A program made the position numbers and the translations under genes. Positions 39,201 through 51,700 of a stretch of DNA of 64,000 bases are shown here, one piece after another (position 1 is the stretch's first letter; each line of letters starts with the position of its first letter). The DNA comes from Varroa destructor (lineage: Eukaryota; Arthropoda; Arachnida; Mesostigmata; Varroidae), in contig NW_019211456.1 of assembly GCF_002443255.2 (NCBI RefSeq), forward strand, positions 54,291,743 to 54,355,742, written 5' to 3'. The notes under the pieces were generated by a model that was not told where the DNA came from, ran no database searches, and saw only the letters and a list, made by a program, of their open reading frames with translations.

Positions 39201-40080
39201 CAGATAATGAACAAATAAAGTCAATAAAGGATTAAAAAAGTAAAAAAGAAATTTAAAAAAATACATAGAGCAGAGTCATTGAACAAGCGATTTAGCTCAG
39301 TTTTTGTAAATTAAGAGAAGGAATCCTCTGTCCACAGCCTCAGTACTTCCAACTGCTTGCGTAATGCGCACATTCCAAGAAATCAGGTTACCAACTAAAT
39401 TGCCTACCACCGAGAATGACTGAAGAAATATGGTCTGTGCATACTGTTCTGTACAAAAATATACATATCATCTTATTCTTCCAATCGTATCAGAATATCA
39501 CATTGATTTTCTAAAACGGAAATGACCCAAGGCAAACACCATAATTATTTGCTAGTCATACTCACTTAATGAGCTAATATAACTATATGCCTCATAAGTT
39601 GTTCAATTAATTATCTCGTGTAAGCTTCGAACAAATGCTTCATTTCCGAAATGCTGACAACCAAAAATGAGAAAGTTTTGATGATTACTGTAGGTAGTGC
39701 ATAACGTCCTATAAACCAGTCTCAAACGGTTAAGTCTTTGAAGTAATTGGAACGGATAGAGCACTTGGCTTTTACTAACAGCATCGCTGTGTTGTCACTT
39801 CATATTCAATGACTCCTCTGTGTTCCGCCTATGCATATATATACATATATATAACATTTTCGTTAGTACTACTTACTGTCTATGCTTTGGTTTTTTCGAG
39901 GCATAGTACTGAAGGCACAATCTTTCTTTAAGCAAGCTTATTGATGAGCATTTATTGAATTTAGTTTCAAATTGACAGTCCGCTTATGTATTATGCATAT
40001 ATCAGGAAGTACAAGTAGCATCAGTTTTTCATTGGAGCGCTTTTAGGATTTTCTTCGCTTAGGTTTTAGTTTCTTTTAAT
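36210..40080. other. Intergenic, nothing supported
   Basis: AT-rich. No exon, RNA gene or transposon domain I can defend. Short repeats of ACTTCTGCAT type occur near 36905. Confidence 0.35.
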
Positions 40081-40640
40081 TGAACCGCTGAAGAATGATT
40101 GCACCTATACAGCGGTTTTTACGTTTTTTTTAGATTTTTACGTACTAACTGTAATTAGTCATGCAGTATTACTACTTATCATGGACAATTTTTGCTATGG
40201 GAACTTTTGTTGGGCGACGATTTTTTCTATGCTCGCCTGCGATGAGAAATCCAAGTTTGATGCTATCCTCAACTCGAGAGGAGATCGGCAGGCCTTTGTC
40301 GTGGTTTGGGGTGATAAGATGTGCCTTTTTTAAATTTGCAGATTTGTTGATGACCTGGTTTAAATGTGTAACAAAAAAATTGTTACATATTTACTGGTCT
40401 GTTCAATTAATTGCAAAAATAGGGATATCAGAAAAAAGCGATTTATAATACTCTAGTTTTCAATTTAATTATAATACAAAGCCCGTATCCAGCAAATTCT
40501 GATGCGGCAATTCTACTGTAACGGCGGTACCGGCAACAAGCACGATTAGCATACACATCGCTCCGTCTATCTATATGAAAATAAACAAGCCGACATTCTA
40601 CAACGACCGACCGTCGCCGTGAAACTTTTGTATTATTATA

Positions 40641-40668
40641 TAGCGCTACTCATGGGTGAGTAGCGCTA
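40641..40668. repeat. Perfect hairpin (12-bp stem, 4-nt loop)
   Basis: TAGCGCTACTCA at 40641-40652, loop TGGG, exact complement at 40657-40668. A separate AACCGCTG/CAGCGGTT pair lies at 40083-40117. Confidence 0.9.
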
Positions 40669-41235
40669 CAACATAAAATATGCCTACGTTTTTGATGGAA
40701 GCCTTTTCAATATGATGGCCTAAATACGAGGCAATCATTAACTTTAGAGGATCAGTATCTAGAGGCACAAAAGGACCCGACTAGCCACTCAAAGATATTT
40801 AATGACATCACAGAACTGGTTCCTCTACTGCTATCAAGATTTTTTAAAGTTGTTTTATTATCTTTTCCGTTGAAATATTACACTATCAGTCCGTAAATGT
40901 CTGTATTTTACAGCAAAAATCAAATGTAGTTACAAATAGATTAAATTTGCAGGGCTTGAAATACTTATATTTAACAAGCTGATATAAATAAGTGTGTGTG
41001 TTATACAGAAGTAGCAAACAGTCGATACGAATTTACGGGTTACAAATCAATCTTTCAAAGAATAACTAGGCATTACTTTAATTCCTTGATGAGACATCAG
41101 ATGTCATCTTTAAATACTTGCCTAGCGACTTTACATACATCATGCAAGATCAGTTTAATTATACATATTATAGCAGGACTTGAACAAACTGCTCTTAACT
41201 CTTAAGCAGAGGCTGATGTTTAAAATGTTTTAAGC

Positions 41236-41305
41236 GGGCGGGCAGATAAACTATAATTGAGCATTGGCACGGCAACTCGAGAGCCTGCCCTTCGAATCCC
41301 AATCT
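41236..41305 (+). repeat. tRNA-like relic
   Basis: TTGAGCATTGGCACGGCAAC resembles the D-arm to anticodon-arm part of a tRNA (GAGCATTGGACTG). About 20 bases on, TTCGAATCCC matches the B-box and T-arm. The acceptor stem does not pair. Likely a SINE head or tRNA pseudogene. Confidence 0.35.
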
Positions 41306-41815
41306 CCTTGACTGGCTGTTTAATTACAATATTAAACAATGTATGTTCATAATACTTCTAAAAGAATATCATAAAGTGTTAATTTTACGTTGAGTTGCAC
41401 GATATGCTTCAGAAAAATCTATGAAAATTGAAAAGACGACACAGGTTCAGTAGATAGAAGCAAGAGAAGGAGAGTTTTAAACAACCGGATTGACTGGCAT
41501 ACGGATTGTCCAAATCGACTGAGGGAAAAATATTGCCAAGTGGTACGGATTCTGATATTAAAATCATAAATTGAAAACGGAAATCCTCAGTTTTTTATCA
41601 CATCATTCATCAGGTTTTCGCCTGAAAGTTTCATGCGTGCCAAAGTTCAATTACTTGGGATCCTTTTAAAACATGTTTAGCTAATGCAATGAAGATCAGA
41701 TGAAAAAAGCGTTTACAACCGATCATAACGTAAGTCGACGCTTGTGAGAATTTTGAATCTTATCCCATAGTTTAATATTGCAATTATTATTACCATCAGA
41801 AAAGTACTGTAAATA

Positions 41816-42666
41816 TTAGGTTGTTACAAGCAAATGTGAAAGGCTTTGAAATTGAGTAACTTTTGAACTAGTTGGGTTGTGATGGTTATTTTTAGAATGT
41901 GTTAGGGCCACTCTGTTTCATTTTTTATGCATCTGTCCTAGCTCCCTGGCAGATTCTGGACGACCATATACCTACCATTTGCGTTCCCATCTGCAATTTC
42001 TTTGTCTATGGTTTCTCGAAGTAAATCGATTTCGAAAAGTAAGCAAATTGAAGCCAATGTTATATACTCCTTTGCTCAATACAGAAAATAATTGAGGTGT
42101 GGCGATGAGGTCTGGCGTTGTCATCAAGTAACCAGCCTGCGTGCTTTTAATTGCCTTGCCAACGGTCTAGGAGTTTTTCGAGGAACTTGAAATAGCGAGC
42201 TGCATTTATTGTTTCATTTTCGGTGAGTATCTCTTCGCAGCAGATGCTTCTCGTGTTCATTGCGGTTACTTGACGTTGCCACCAAATTTGATTTTTTACT
42301 AGAACAAGGACCACCATAATCTCTCTCCGACTAGCGATAAAGACTGGACCATGCCTTGTCTATGCGATTGACACTCAGAGCGGATTTTTTGTTGATTGAA
42401 GTGGAATAAGGCATGAATTTTTAATTGGTCTTAAGTCAGTCCACGGGGGATCCATTTTTTATGTTTCCGGTATTTGGATCATGCTTCTGCAACACATTAC
42501 ATGTGAATAACGAGACAAAGCCATTGGACTCTGATAAAGTTCTATGATCTGCTTTCGTAAAAAGTGAAGCATAGGATTTCGACATCCGTCGGATTTCGAC
42601 TGCTACCGCTTTTATCTTTAAGGATTATTTTATTTAGAGCCTACCGGATTCGCTGTAACAACCTAA
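41816..42666 (-). mobile_element. Mariner-family transposon, copy B, with intact ends
   Basis: Perfect 13-bp terminal inverted repeats TTAGGTTGTTACA at 41816-41828 and 42654-42666, each flanked by TA, the mariner target duplication. The element is 851 bp. The minus strand between encodes broken transposase; DNARPHRHTSIIF near 42110-42070 holds the second catalytic Asp and the conserved NARPH. Stops and frameshifts abound and it is below the roughly 1.3 kb full length, so it is inactive and internally deleted. Related to copy A at 30653. Confidence 0.85.
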
Positions 42667-42667
42667 T

Positions 42668-42890
42668 AAATTAGGTCTTTAAAATTGTGACTTAACTTGA
42701 TGTTGCCAACCACTAGCGTCGCCTTTTAGTCAATATTGCATATTTTTTGTAAATTTAACTTTTTTTTTTTCACAGATAATTTAAGTAAATGCACAGAATC
42801 GTTTGGAAAGAATGTCCAGTAAAAATCTAGGTTTACTCCTTGCCGTTCAAATGTGGATTGAAAACTGGTATCGATAATCTTTTTTTTCGT
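42668..42890 (-). repeat. Repeat flanking mariner copy B, shared with 31541-31760
   Basis: Starts directly at the right TA of the mariner with AAATTAGGTCTTTAAA. The minus strand encodes a segment matching the other copy (LDFYWTFFPNDSVHLLKL). It contains a longer T-tract than the other copy. Confidence 0.65.
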
Positions 42891-43221
42891 TGTTTCTGTA
42901 AGAGATTCCGTAAAAATTGGCAAAAAGACAAAAGCGATCTAGCTATAACCGAGTCTTACCTAATCGGAAGATAGTTTTGTGTAAAGGCCGACTATGTTCT
43001 GAGTAATGGGCTATTTGTCCTCTTTAATATTCCTCAGGGAAATTTCGTACCTCTTTTGCTATGGTAGTGTTTTCATTTGACAGAAACAAAAAAAAAGCGC
43101 TCTAAAAAGCGCACACACGATATACTTCAAAATCCAGTTGGTATAGTGGTACCTTGGTATTTAGTATATCAATCAAAATTGTGCATTGTTGAAAAACGGC
43201 GGTTTTGATCTTGAGTATGGA

Positions 43222-43315
43222 GTAGTACACGTGTTGCTCGCTAGTGCGTCTCTCATTAGGAAGCTTAGCATGTAAGCGTCCGCAAGTGCGGACTCTGATC
43301 CTAGCGCGGCATATA
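43222..43315 (+). repeat. Possible tRNA-derived relic with variable-arm-like hairpin
   Basis: TGCTCGCTAGTGCGTCTCTC resembles a tRNA D-arm. It is followed by a short stem GTCCGCAAGTGCGGAC, near 43288-43304, in the place of a long variable arm, then a decayed T-arm (CTCTGATCC). No closed acceptor stem. Weak. Confidence 0.25.
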
Positions 43316-44639
43316 TGATCAACACATGTGCCAATTATACGAATTATGTACAGTTTCGTAAATACAATTTCGCATTATTTTATAGCAACAACATTACGTT
43401 TATCATCACTATTATGGCAAAAAGAAGTAATTTTGGAAGCGATTATGTTAAAAATAGTTTTTGAGGTGCCACCAATTTGATTCGCCTACTATATTATCAT
43501 TATTCAAGAATCAAAATGCTTGGATGTTCTTTCAACTCTGCAAAGCAGATTGTGCAGGTCATTATTTTAAGTTCAGAGCTAATAATTTTTGTAGCAAATA
43601 TATCGCACTTCCTAAAGCTATTTCGCGAAATATAATTGTAAAAAAAAAAGAGCTACGCATGGAGAATGTACAAGTGGTTCCATAAACTTTACAAACTTGC
43701 ATTCCATTTTAATAAATTGAATAAATATGGCATTAAATCGTTGATGGAAGATAAAACATCTTGGCATATGGTTTAGATTTTTAAATTAGATCGAAGTTTT
43801 TTCAGTAGGTAGAATTTTTTAAATAGAAGAACGAAAATAACTGTACAAAAGTACTGGATTTGTTACTGCCTTAGACTGGCGGTGCCTGCACGGCTGCAGA
43901 TTAAGTACAAGTTGAGTAAGATTTGTATATATTTATATAGAAAACTTTAGAGACGATTATATCTAGTTTTTTGAGCGGCAGGGTATGCGCAATGCTTTTG
44001 CGGATCGATTTCAATAAAGTAACGAGGTGATTGGATCATTTAATTTGGAAAGCGAAGTCATTCTAGTGGGGTAATCAATCACTGCTGGATCAGGGTAATA
44101 GAATAACTGTCCTAAAGTAACGAAGTCACTTATACAAACTAACAAGGTAGTAAATTGACTAAATTAAGGAGATATGATTATTGCAACCGATAATAACAAC
44201 GGGATATCAGAATTAATACAGGAGAACCTTATTCGAAGTGTAATCGAACGCTTGTAGGGATGTAATTTTGCAATCAAACAATGGTTTGCAGATCATTCGT
44301 CAAAGACCTTTAACCACCAGTCTGAACGGCAAGTGCCCCGAACAGACTAGACTCGAAAGGATGAAAGATTCAGCTGTGATTTGAAGGGCTTTTCATTGGG
44401 TAGGCTACCTTCTAACCAGGATTAAAGAAAATATATAGCCTACTCAAATCAAATTACTATTAAAATCTCTCTGATCGAAAAGTTTTCAACAAGTCGTATC
44501 AAAATCGACACCTAAAAATAACTGTGGAGAAAAACTTTTTTTTCTATAAAAAAAAAGTGGGATCAATGTACAAATATATAAACAAACATACGCCTACGTA
44601 TATATGAGCGCAGAGTGAGCATTGTGAAGCCTCGTTCCT

Positions 44640-45140
44640 GCTAGCTATTGACAAAGCCAAGCCAGCTTGCTCTATGTCGGTGGCAGCAGTGGAATGGTGG
44701 GCGTTATGTTCACTATCACGAAAGCTTTACTCAAACGGCTGGTTAACTTGGAGTTCGATGAGAGAAGGACCAAGCGATGGGCTGAGGAGTACAAACAGCT
44801 TGCAAAGGAACGGACATGGCCACCGGACCAGATTAGAGAGCCTAAACATTCGTAAAGGGCGGCTCAGAGTCGCTTTGATCTCAAGATCGGTGCGAAGGAA
44901 ACGTGGGAAAGCTTTAAAACAAAGCTATATAAATGTTTTTGTCCGGTTGGGACCGAACAATTCAGGCGTTACAGGAGCGCTGGCGAAGCTAAAATTTTTG
45001 AGTGCCAAGCAGCTTCCGCTAAGTGAGCTGGTTGTGAAATTCGAGTTGAATGTGTTTTTGGAAAGAATTATAATATTGGCAAAATCGAAACCTTTCGCTA
45101 ATTTTCTTACCGCCATGGAAGTAGCTTCTTATATTAGATG
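44640..45140 (+). mobile_element. Possible decayed retroelement gag-like ORF
   Basis: GC-richer block with overlapping open frames. The frame at 44667-44855 reads FDERRTKRWAEEYKQLAKER, then after a stop continues as RFDLKIGAKETWESFKTKLY near 44875-44935. The TWESFKTKLYKCF part resembles the WxxFxxxLxxxF pattern of LTR-retroelement Gag proteins. No zinc knuckle, RT or terminal repeat was found. The open frame at 45675-45914 (+) is unrecognised and may belong to the same relic. Confidence 0.25.
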
Positions 45141-45949
45141 AGTCCAGGTGATGCAAAGTAACATACCGGAAGAGTTAGGCGCTTTCTCGCGTCCCGAGTA
45201 AACTGTGCTCGGCCCACATTATGAGGGCACCGTTTGACTTAACGATGAAAGCCCACTGGAACAACCGGCTAGCTTGACTAGCATAAACAGTACCCACCTC
45301 AGGCCGCATGAACTGGCAGGCCATCGGTGGGCACCAGTAATCGCTTACCTACAAGAAGATTAAAAAATAGAGAGCCTCTCACTCGAGCAAACCATTTTCT
45401 GCCGCTTCTTCCTACAATACGATTCCGACCTTTCTAAGCAGCCCTTATTGTTTTCTAAGTATCATTAGTGTTATCCAAGCGCTCAGAAAACTGTTTTACG
45501 CTAGAGTACATGCTATTTTGCGGACAAAAAGATCTAGAGTAAAGGGCGTACATGCGCACGCAGCTGCGAGGAGTGCTAATCTGCGAGACAAAGTAGCATC
45601 TCTTTTTACTCCGTGGACAGCGAATCTGCTAGTCTGCCGCTGGAAAAAGGTGAGCAGTATCAACCTTATCGGACATGGCGAGTAGTTTCATGTACGTCAG
45701 AATGACGGAAAACTTCGTTTTGCGAGCTTGTCAACGCGGGTTTTGGAAAACATTCCCAATGATGTTGGCGGTCGGTAGTTGTGCCACAAGTTATTCGGCT
45801 TTGAAAACAGTGAATCTCCGCCCTGTACCTGCCCGCGGAGATAATGAAAAAATCTACACAGCGCAACGTGGAAGGAAACGCACTGGACGCTATAGGATAC
45901 TTTTCGAGAAATAGATGCACATTTCGCCAGATAAGCGGTGCCGAGTTAT

Positions 45950-48840
45950 AATAGATCAGTTATATAATATGCATAACTTTACCTTTTTCAGTTAATTAAT
46001 TAAAAAAATAATTAGTTAACAAATTGTTAGCTAACAAAATTTGGTAAATATTTGTATAATATTTTTATTTATCCACACATTTCAATTTTTGGCTATTTAC
46101 AATTATGATCTGATTATATATTTTTAGAAAGTAATTTGTTTCAAGGCAAGAATATTATCTAGCACTCAAAGTCAACGCTCAGTAGTTAAGTTCGTTCTTA
46201 CGAAGGCGTTAATGGAACCCGTCAAGGATTAATGAGAACATTGACTAGGAGAGCCTTCAAAAAAAGCATTTCGTTACAGCCGCAGAGAAAGCGACTTTTC
46301 ATGATTTCAAACGAAAGAACGTATTGCGAAAGAAGCAATGCTTTTATTCAAAACAGCGCGTGGACAGTGCACTCTTTGTCCATGTAATAGGAATTCTCCA
46401 CAGAACACGCTGTAAAATCAGAACGAGGACAAAACACTGAGGACTCATAAAGAAGAAAAGAAGAAGATAGGCTTTTCACGAACTGAGCTCACAACAAATG
46501 GATTCAAGTGTACAGGTGTACTCGTATGTGCGATTTTGCACGACTATTACCAACAAAACATCAGCTGGAGCGCATCGTCCCTACAGGCGCAAGTCAGTTG
46601 GTTTTACTTACCGAAGGAGGATTAGGCATCCGCTGGAGTCTAATGGAATCGAACAAATGGGAGAACGTTTTTGAAAAAGTATCGAATAGGTGTGCTCATA
46701 CGCTGCTGTTCATATTTGCTATTAGATATATGATTTGTTATTACGGGGTATTGCCCGAAAGGGTAACGGTCAATATTAATAAATATACTTCTTGCGATTC
46801 ACGCATGAAACGGTAATCGACAACACACTGTGTGGTTTCTCGATAACGCCCTTCATCATTGCTATAGTCTGCATCGAGAAGGACAAAGTCAAGCGATGGA
46901 TTTAACTCTCACTTGTGATGCTTAATTCATTTGTGATATCTTGTTCTAGATAGCACACATATAAAAAAAACTGTCGAACTTAGCACCATAGGTGACGCGC
47001 GCCTAACTCTGATAGTAATCTATGAGTAAGATTGCGATCCGTAATCGACAATACATACTCTACTTTTATACATGCCTCTGCCATATTTAACCTGAACCCC
47101 TTTATGACTTAGACATCATACAAGTACCATTTGTTCATGTGAGGGAATAGATTTAAGCCCGTGCGATATCGATAGCTGCTATGGCTATGGAAAAGAAAAT
47201 GGCATAGTGTAGCTAACCGTCGAACCTTAAACCACCACTTTATAACGAGATTTGGCACGTCCATGCAAATAGCAACGGAGCTTTGAAGAAATCCGACAAC
47301 CCTAGTTTGAATGTGTGAAGTACAGTTAACGAAATATCGTTGTATTATCTTATGCAATGAAAGTTAAGCTTTTCGTTGTTTTAAATAGCTTCGAATAACT
47401 TAATGCATTTCGTACGACGTACGTGATCTTGGCATGATGAAAAACAGTCTGATGGTTATATTTTGGAGCAAACGTTAGATAACGAATACCTTTATTGCGA
47501 AAGTAGATATACTTTCGGCCTACCTCGAAGAAAGCTGTTCTACGCTGAGTCGATCATGAATGTAATAATATGCAGAGACACGCAAACACAAATCGTAACA
47601 TTTTCCCTAAATGAAAGCACTTCAGGTGCTATTAATCAGTCCTAACAGTCTCTACAATTGCTGTCACTCTTTTCAGAGGGCTTTGCCTGAATAGTTTCTA
47701 TTCGGCAAAGTACTCATGGTTTCGCTTAGCGGCGCTGTGCGTCACAAGCGTACGTTGGGTATGATCTGACATGTCTTGTATGGTTAATGAAAGTTATGGC
47801 GTCTATATCTCTGGACCGATTGGGAATTGCAAAGATGTATTGCATTGCAAGTAAATTTTCACTAACCTAGATGGCCTTTGTCAAACTAGGTAGGTATAAT
47901 GCGAGCCGCTGTAGAAAGATTTCATTAAATAAAATATCTCTAGTATAATATAGATAAACGATTCGAGAGTCTGATTCGTTACCAGCATCGTGCGTCAGAT
48001 GATAATATAGATAAGTAAAAGGCGTAAGATAAAGTCCCCTGAAGGGCCGCCTACAAAAGTTCTTTGTTGAGCTGTAATTCCGGGGTTGACATCCATTGAC
48101 TTAACAGCATTTTACATTTAAGTATTGAAGATATAAAAGGGGAGAGAAAGACTTGGCATCAGTCGAGTGTTATTTAAATCCATAGCTATTAAAAATAACC
48201 ACAGTTAAAATTAAGAGCGTTATAATTGGAATCTTTTTTGCTTAGCTATGAATTTATACTTTGATAAGCGTAACCGTACGTTTCGTTTTACCGTAAATTG
48301 TTTCTTATTTATCGTTATGTAGTACCATATATCTACTCATTTAATAACGCCTCTAAATAGATTCCGCATTGTATACTACATTTTACGAAGCGTCCGAGTT
48401 TAAGTAAAAATTATATATTGATATGTGCTTTATTCTTTGTTACAGCAGCGCTAAATATATACTACAGGAACCCGTTTGCGTTCGTTAAACATGAATCTCT
48501 AAATTTAGAAAAAATTACAATTTCCTGTTGCTACGATAGGCAAAAGATTTCTTCAATCGAAATTTCGAAACATTAGATCAAACCTGTCAGTATCCTTCAT
48601 ATTTGTGAAAACACTTAACGGATTTCTCTGAAATTGGTATATACAATATTGTAATTTCAATTTCAAACATTGTTGGTACGCAATATGCGATAATATACCT
48701 TGAATCATTTGTGAAACCGTTCTTGCATGTTTTAATCAGGGCCCCGAGCAGCTAATACGATAGGCCAACCTTAATATCAACTTGGGAGGGCATGTAACCC
48801 AACCAGAAAAGTCAGTTTGGTATCTACAAATAAACCGTGA
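45950..48840. other. Intergenic, no gene supported
   Basis: An imperfect hairpin with a single bulge lies at 47681-47710 (CTTTGCCTGAATAG against TATTCGGCAAAG). Open frames at 46508-46816 (+) and 47109-47357 (-) are unrecognised. Confidence 0.35.
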
Positions 48841-49066
48841 AAATAGCATAACCGAAATTCCATGCATAGAGCAAACGGCAAAGAAGGCGGTCTTTACCTT
48901 ACAGATCCTCGGCAGGCTGATGCCGAGAGTGAGCTATTTGACTTAGTGACAAATTTCATAGTTCTCTACCCAGCTTCTGTAGGGTATAGTCCGCATCAAT
49001 ACATTAGGGGATGTAGTCCAATTAAGACAAATATTCCGCACAAACTCAGCCTTTGCCGTCGTAGTC

Positions 49067-49471
49067 GTGAGTACAATGAAACCATTATACTCGAGAAGCG
49101 AACAGAAATTTAGTCTAGATGCTTACCCGAAAGAAAGCCAAACCCAAGAGCACACCTTCGAAAAGCATAACGTGGGTAAGTGCCTAGGCGCCGAGGTTGA
49201 TATCAGAAATCAGTATTACAAGAGCAACCTCGGAAAAGTGACCTCTCACTTGACCCAGGTTTTTACCGCGCGCCAATGTTTTCAGGATTATCTTTATAGA
49301 ATACGAAAGACATCAACTCAGTCGTATACTACATGCAACGCTGGCGCTTACGACGATGTGATTAACTTATTAAAGCAGTACTTTCTTCTTGGGCAAAGAG
49401 TAAAAGTTCGAACAAAACTAGGACGCCTAATTAAGGTCCACGCCTTGCTGAACTATATGCCTCTAGGTTAA
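49067..49471 (+). mobile_element. LINE (I-group, R1/LOA-like) ORF2 C-terminal fragment
   Basis: A 134-residue open frame holds VTSHLTQVFTARQCFQDYLY and RIRKTSTQSYTTC at about residues 65-97. This matches the HLTQxLTGHGCFxxYLxRxGK...CxxC block near the C-terminus of R1/LOA-type ORF2 proteins. The second Cys and the His of the knuckle are lost (DDVINLL in place of DDAEHTL), so it is a decayed copy. Upstream frames to about 48862 may belong to it, but no RT motif is seen on this strand. It faces the opposite-strand LINE at 49880-51700. Confidence 0.7.
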
Positions 49472-49879
49472 AAAAGGTGAACAGCAATATCTGAGTGCGT
49501 TAATAGGTTAAGAGAAGATAATAAACTAACAAATCAGAGCTATCATCAGAGTTCACTCAGAGTTTACTGAGCTCTATATTCAATTAAAAAGAGGATACTC
49601 CCTGAAATATTATAATAAGCATCGAAACAGAATTATTTTTATTGGTTTGAAAGTGGGTAATATAAGACTCGACCTTTTCTGCAGCCTATTGTATTAGTTT
49701 CGTGGTGAGACTCGACTTGTTATCCACTAAAAACGTTCCATTCTAGCCTTTTTGAAAAGTAAAAACAGAGATAGCATGACTGCTTTAGGAGCCAGAAAAC
49801 CAAAACGGGTTAAGCATCAGACCCAATGCAGTCTTTTGTTATAGATAGAAAAGAAGAAAAATAGACTAGAGACGAAAAA

Positions 49880-51700
49880 GAGCTTAGCCTCAGCAAGCCT
49901 TAGGCCTCGAGGTGCCCTTCCTTTAAAAATACGTTTTAAAAACTTACTCATTTTACTCCACTTTTGTTTTGGCTTCAGCAACTTTGGAATCGATTGTTTT
50001 ACGTCTAGTAAGTACTCCAGTTCCATTTAAAGTTTTCTCCTCTCAGACCCTGACGCTACATCCTCTTGAAAAGTGTGGTCTACGTCATCCAGGTCGCCTG
50101 AATCTGAATGAACTCAAACACCGCTTTCAGCTGTGTTTATTCTAGTCTAGTAGAATAATTTGTAGAATAGGAAAATAGAAAGTAAGCTATCCGTGTGTTC
50201 ACGTATCTCACTTACCGACATTCTTGGTAAATTTCCTTGTAATTTCTACTGCACCCACCCGTGGCGGCTGCTACGTCTCCTACCATTTCGCCAACATTGA
50301 TTTTTTAGTTCCGACTTTTTCGTTCTTTGGTTAAGAAATTTTTGGATTCTATTTTCGATTTGCGAAACTTAGGATATTCGTCTTCCTATCACTGTAACAG
50401 TATCGTAAGGGATAGTAAAAGTTCTGTTTGCCTCAGTGGCAATTTGTGTCCGTGTCCTTTTTTGCTTGCTGAACTTTTTCCTTATCAGATGTTCGTTCCA
50501 AGTAGCGGTTCTTCATAAAGCGATCGAGTCTGCCACGTACGCAAGGATTTTTCGTGATCCATCCTTAGGTTCGATTACGTTTGGTATTAATCTCCCCAGG
50601 TTGTTTGTAGTTTTAATGGCCCTGGTCGCAGCATAGTCTACATAAGCTCCAGCATTTAGCATGCAGTTGATCACCGTTCCGAGTTTTATTCCTCGACTAA
50701 GTGATGTGGCCACGTAATTTAATATTAGTCGTACTCATCTGCTTTCTGCCTATTAGGATCGCTAACTCTGTTTTCTCCGGCGCTAGTTTGAGTATGTACT
50801 CATCGATTCATGATTCCACTACATCGCATGCGTTATTTCTAAGAGCCTGTTAGCCTCTACTGTTCTTTCCTACAACCAGTGCCAGCAAGTCGTCAGCAAA
50901 GGCAACGATTTTGATCGTAGTGGGATAGTCCCTTTCGAGAATTTTACCATATTTTATGTTCAAAAGAAAAGGGTCCAAGAGCAACCCTTAGGAAGCTCCT
51001 GTCAATATTTGAAATGTTTCACCACCGCAAACCTCGCTGAGATAACTCGTGATAACTCTTCGCAAGGATTGCGCCACCTGTTTTTCTCCAATGCATTCTT
51101 TATAATTTTTCAGGGCGTAGGGCTAAAAGCGTTTTTGTGAGTTTGTCCTACTTGTTTCTTGTCCTGTTTGTTGTTTCTTGCATTGATCTTTAATGCGTAT
51201 GCTATTGAGGAATGATCTGACATTTCCGTATTCTCTCTTTGACTCGCCGATCTTCCACACGGGTAGTTATCTAAGGGGACGCAAGGGTCAAACCAGTAGA
51301 CGTAGCTACGCTCCCGAGTAAATGTTTGCAGTGCGTTACGTCGGGCAAACAATTCATTCGTTGCCACCCAATACTCAAAAGTTTCTCCTTTCGGGTTATT
51401 TTGACGACTTATCAGAGGACGGCATCAGTATTAATTATACCTACCTAGAATTGTTTTTTTGTAATTTACGATGCCAGGTGCCGTTTGACAGTGTCGTCAT
51501 TAGTTCTCATAATTAACTAGGTTTATATTTAGGTCTATATGCCAACCATGAGAGAATCTTTAGTTCTAACATATGCCACCCTTTGCCTATTTCTGCTATC
51601 GGCGATTACTATTCTAGAGTCAAGTACTACTACACCGCTATCAGTGTTTCGATTAGAATACTACGAGCACTTACTTTGAGCAGAACATTTATTGGGTTCT
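49880..51700 (-). mobile_element. LINE (I-group, R1/LOA-like) with endonuclease, RT and C-terminal knuckle, decayed
   Basis: Read on the minus strand from 51700. The endonuclease part ends in RSASQRENTEMSDHSSIAYA (SDH catalytic motif) near 51245-51185. RT fingers and palm follow: VITSYLSEVCGGETF, then LLLDPFLLNIKYG, then IVAFADDLLALVV near 50920-50880 with the catalytic DD. The thumb has NLGRLIPNVIEPKDGSRKIL near 50605-50545, matching LxRLMPNxGGPxxxRRxLL. The C-terminal knuckle region has DLDDVDHTFQ near 50090-50060. Stops and frameshifts lie between the parts, and the start of the RT is missing or scrambled just after the endonuclease. The layout matches autonomous APE-type LINEs; this copy is dead. 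Confidence 0.85.

Noticed and set aside
44521..44560. T-tract followed by A-tract that can pair
   Set aside because: Simple homopolymer pairing, common in AT-rich DNA.
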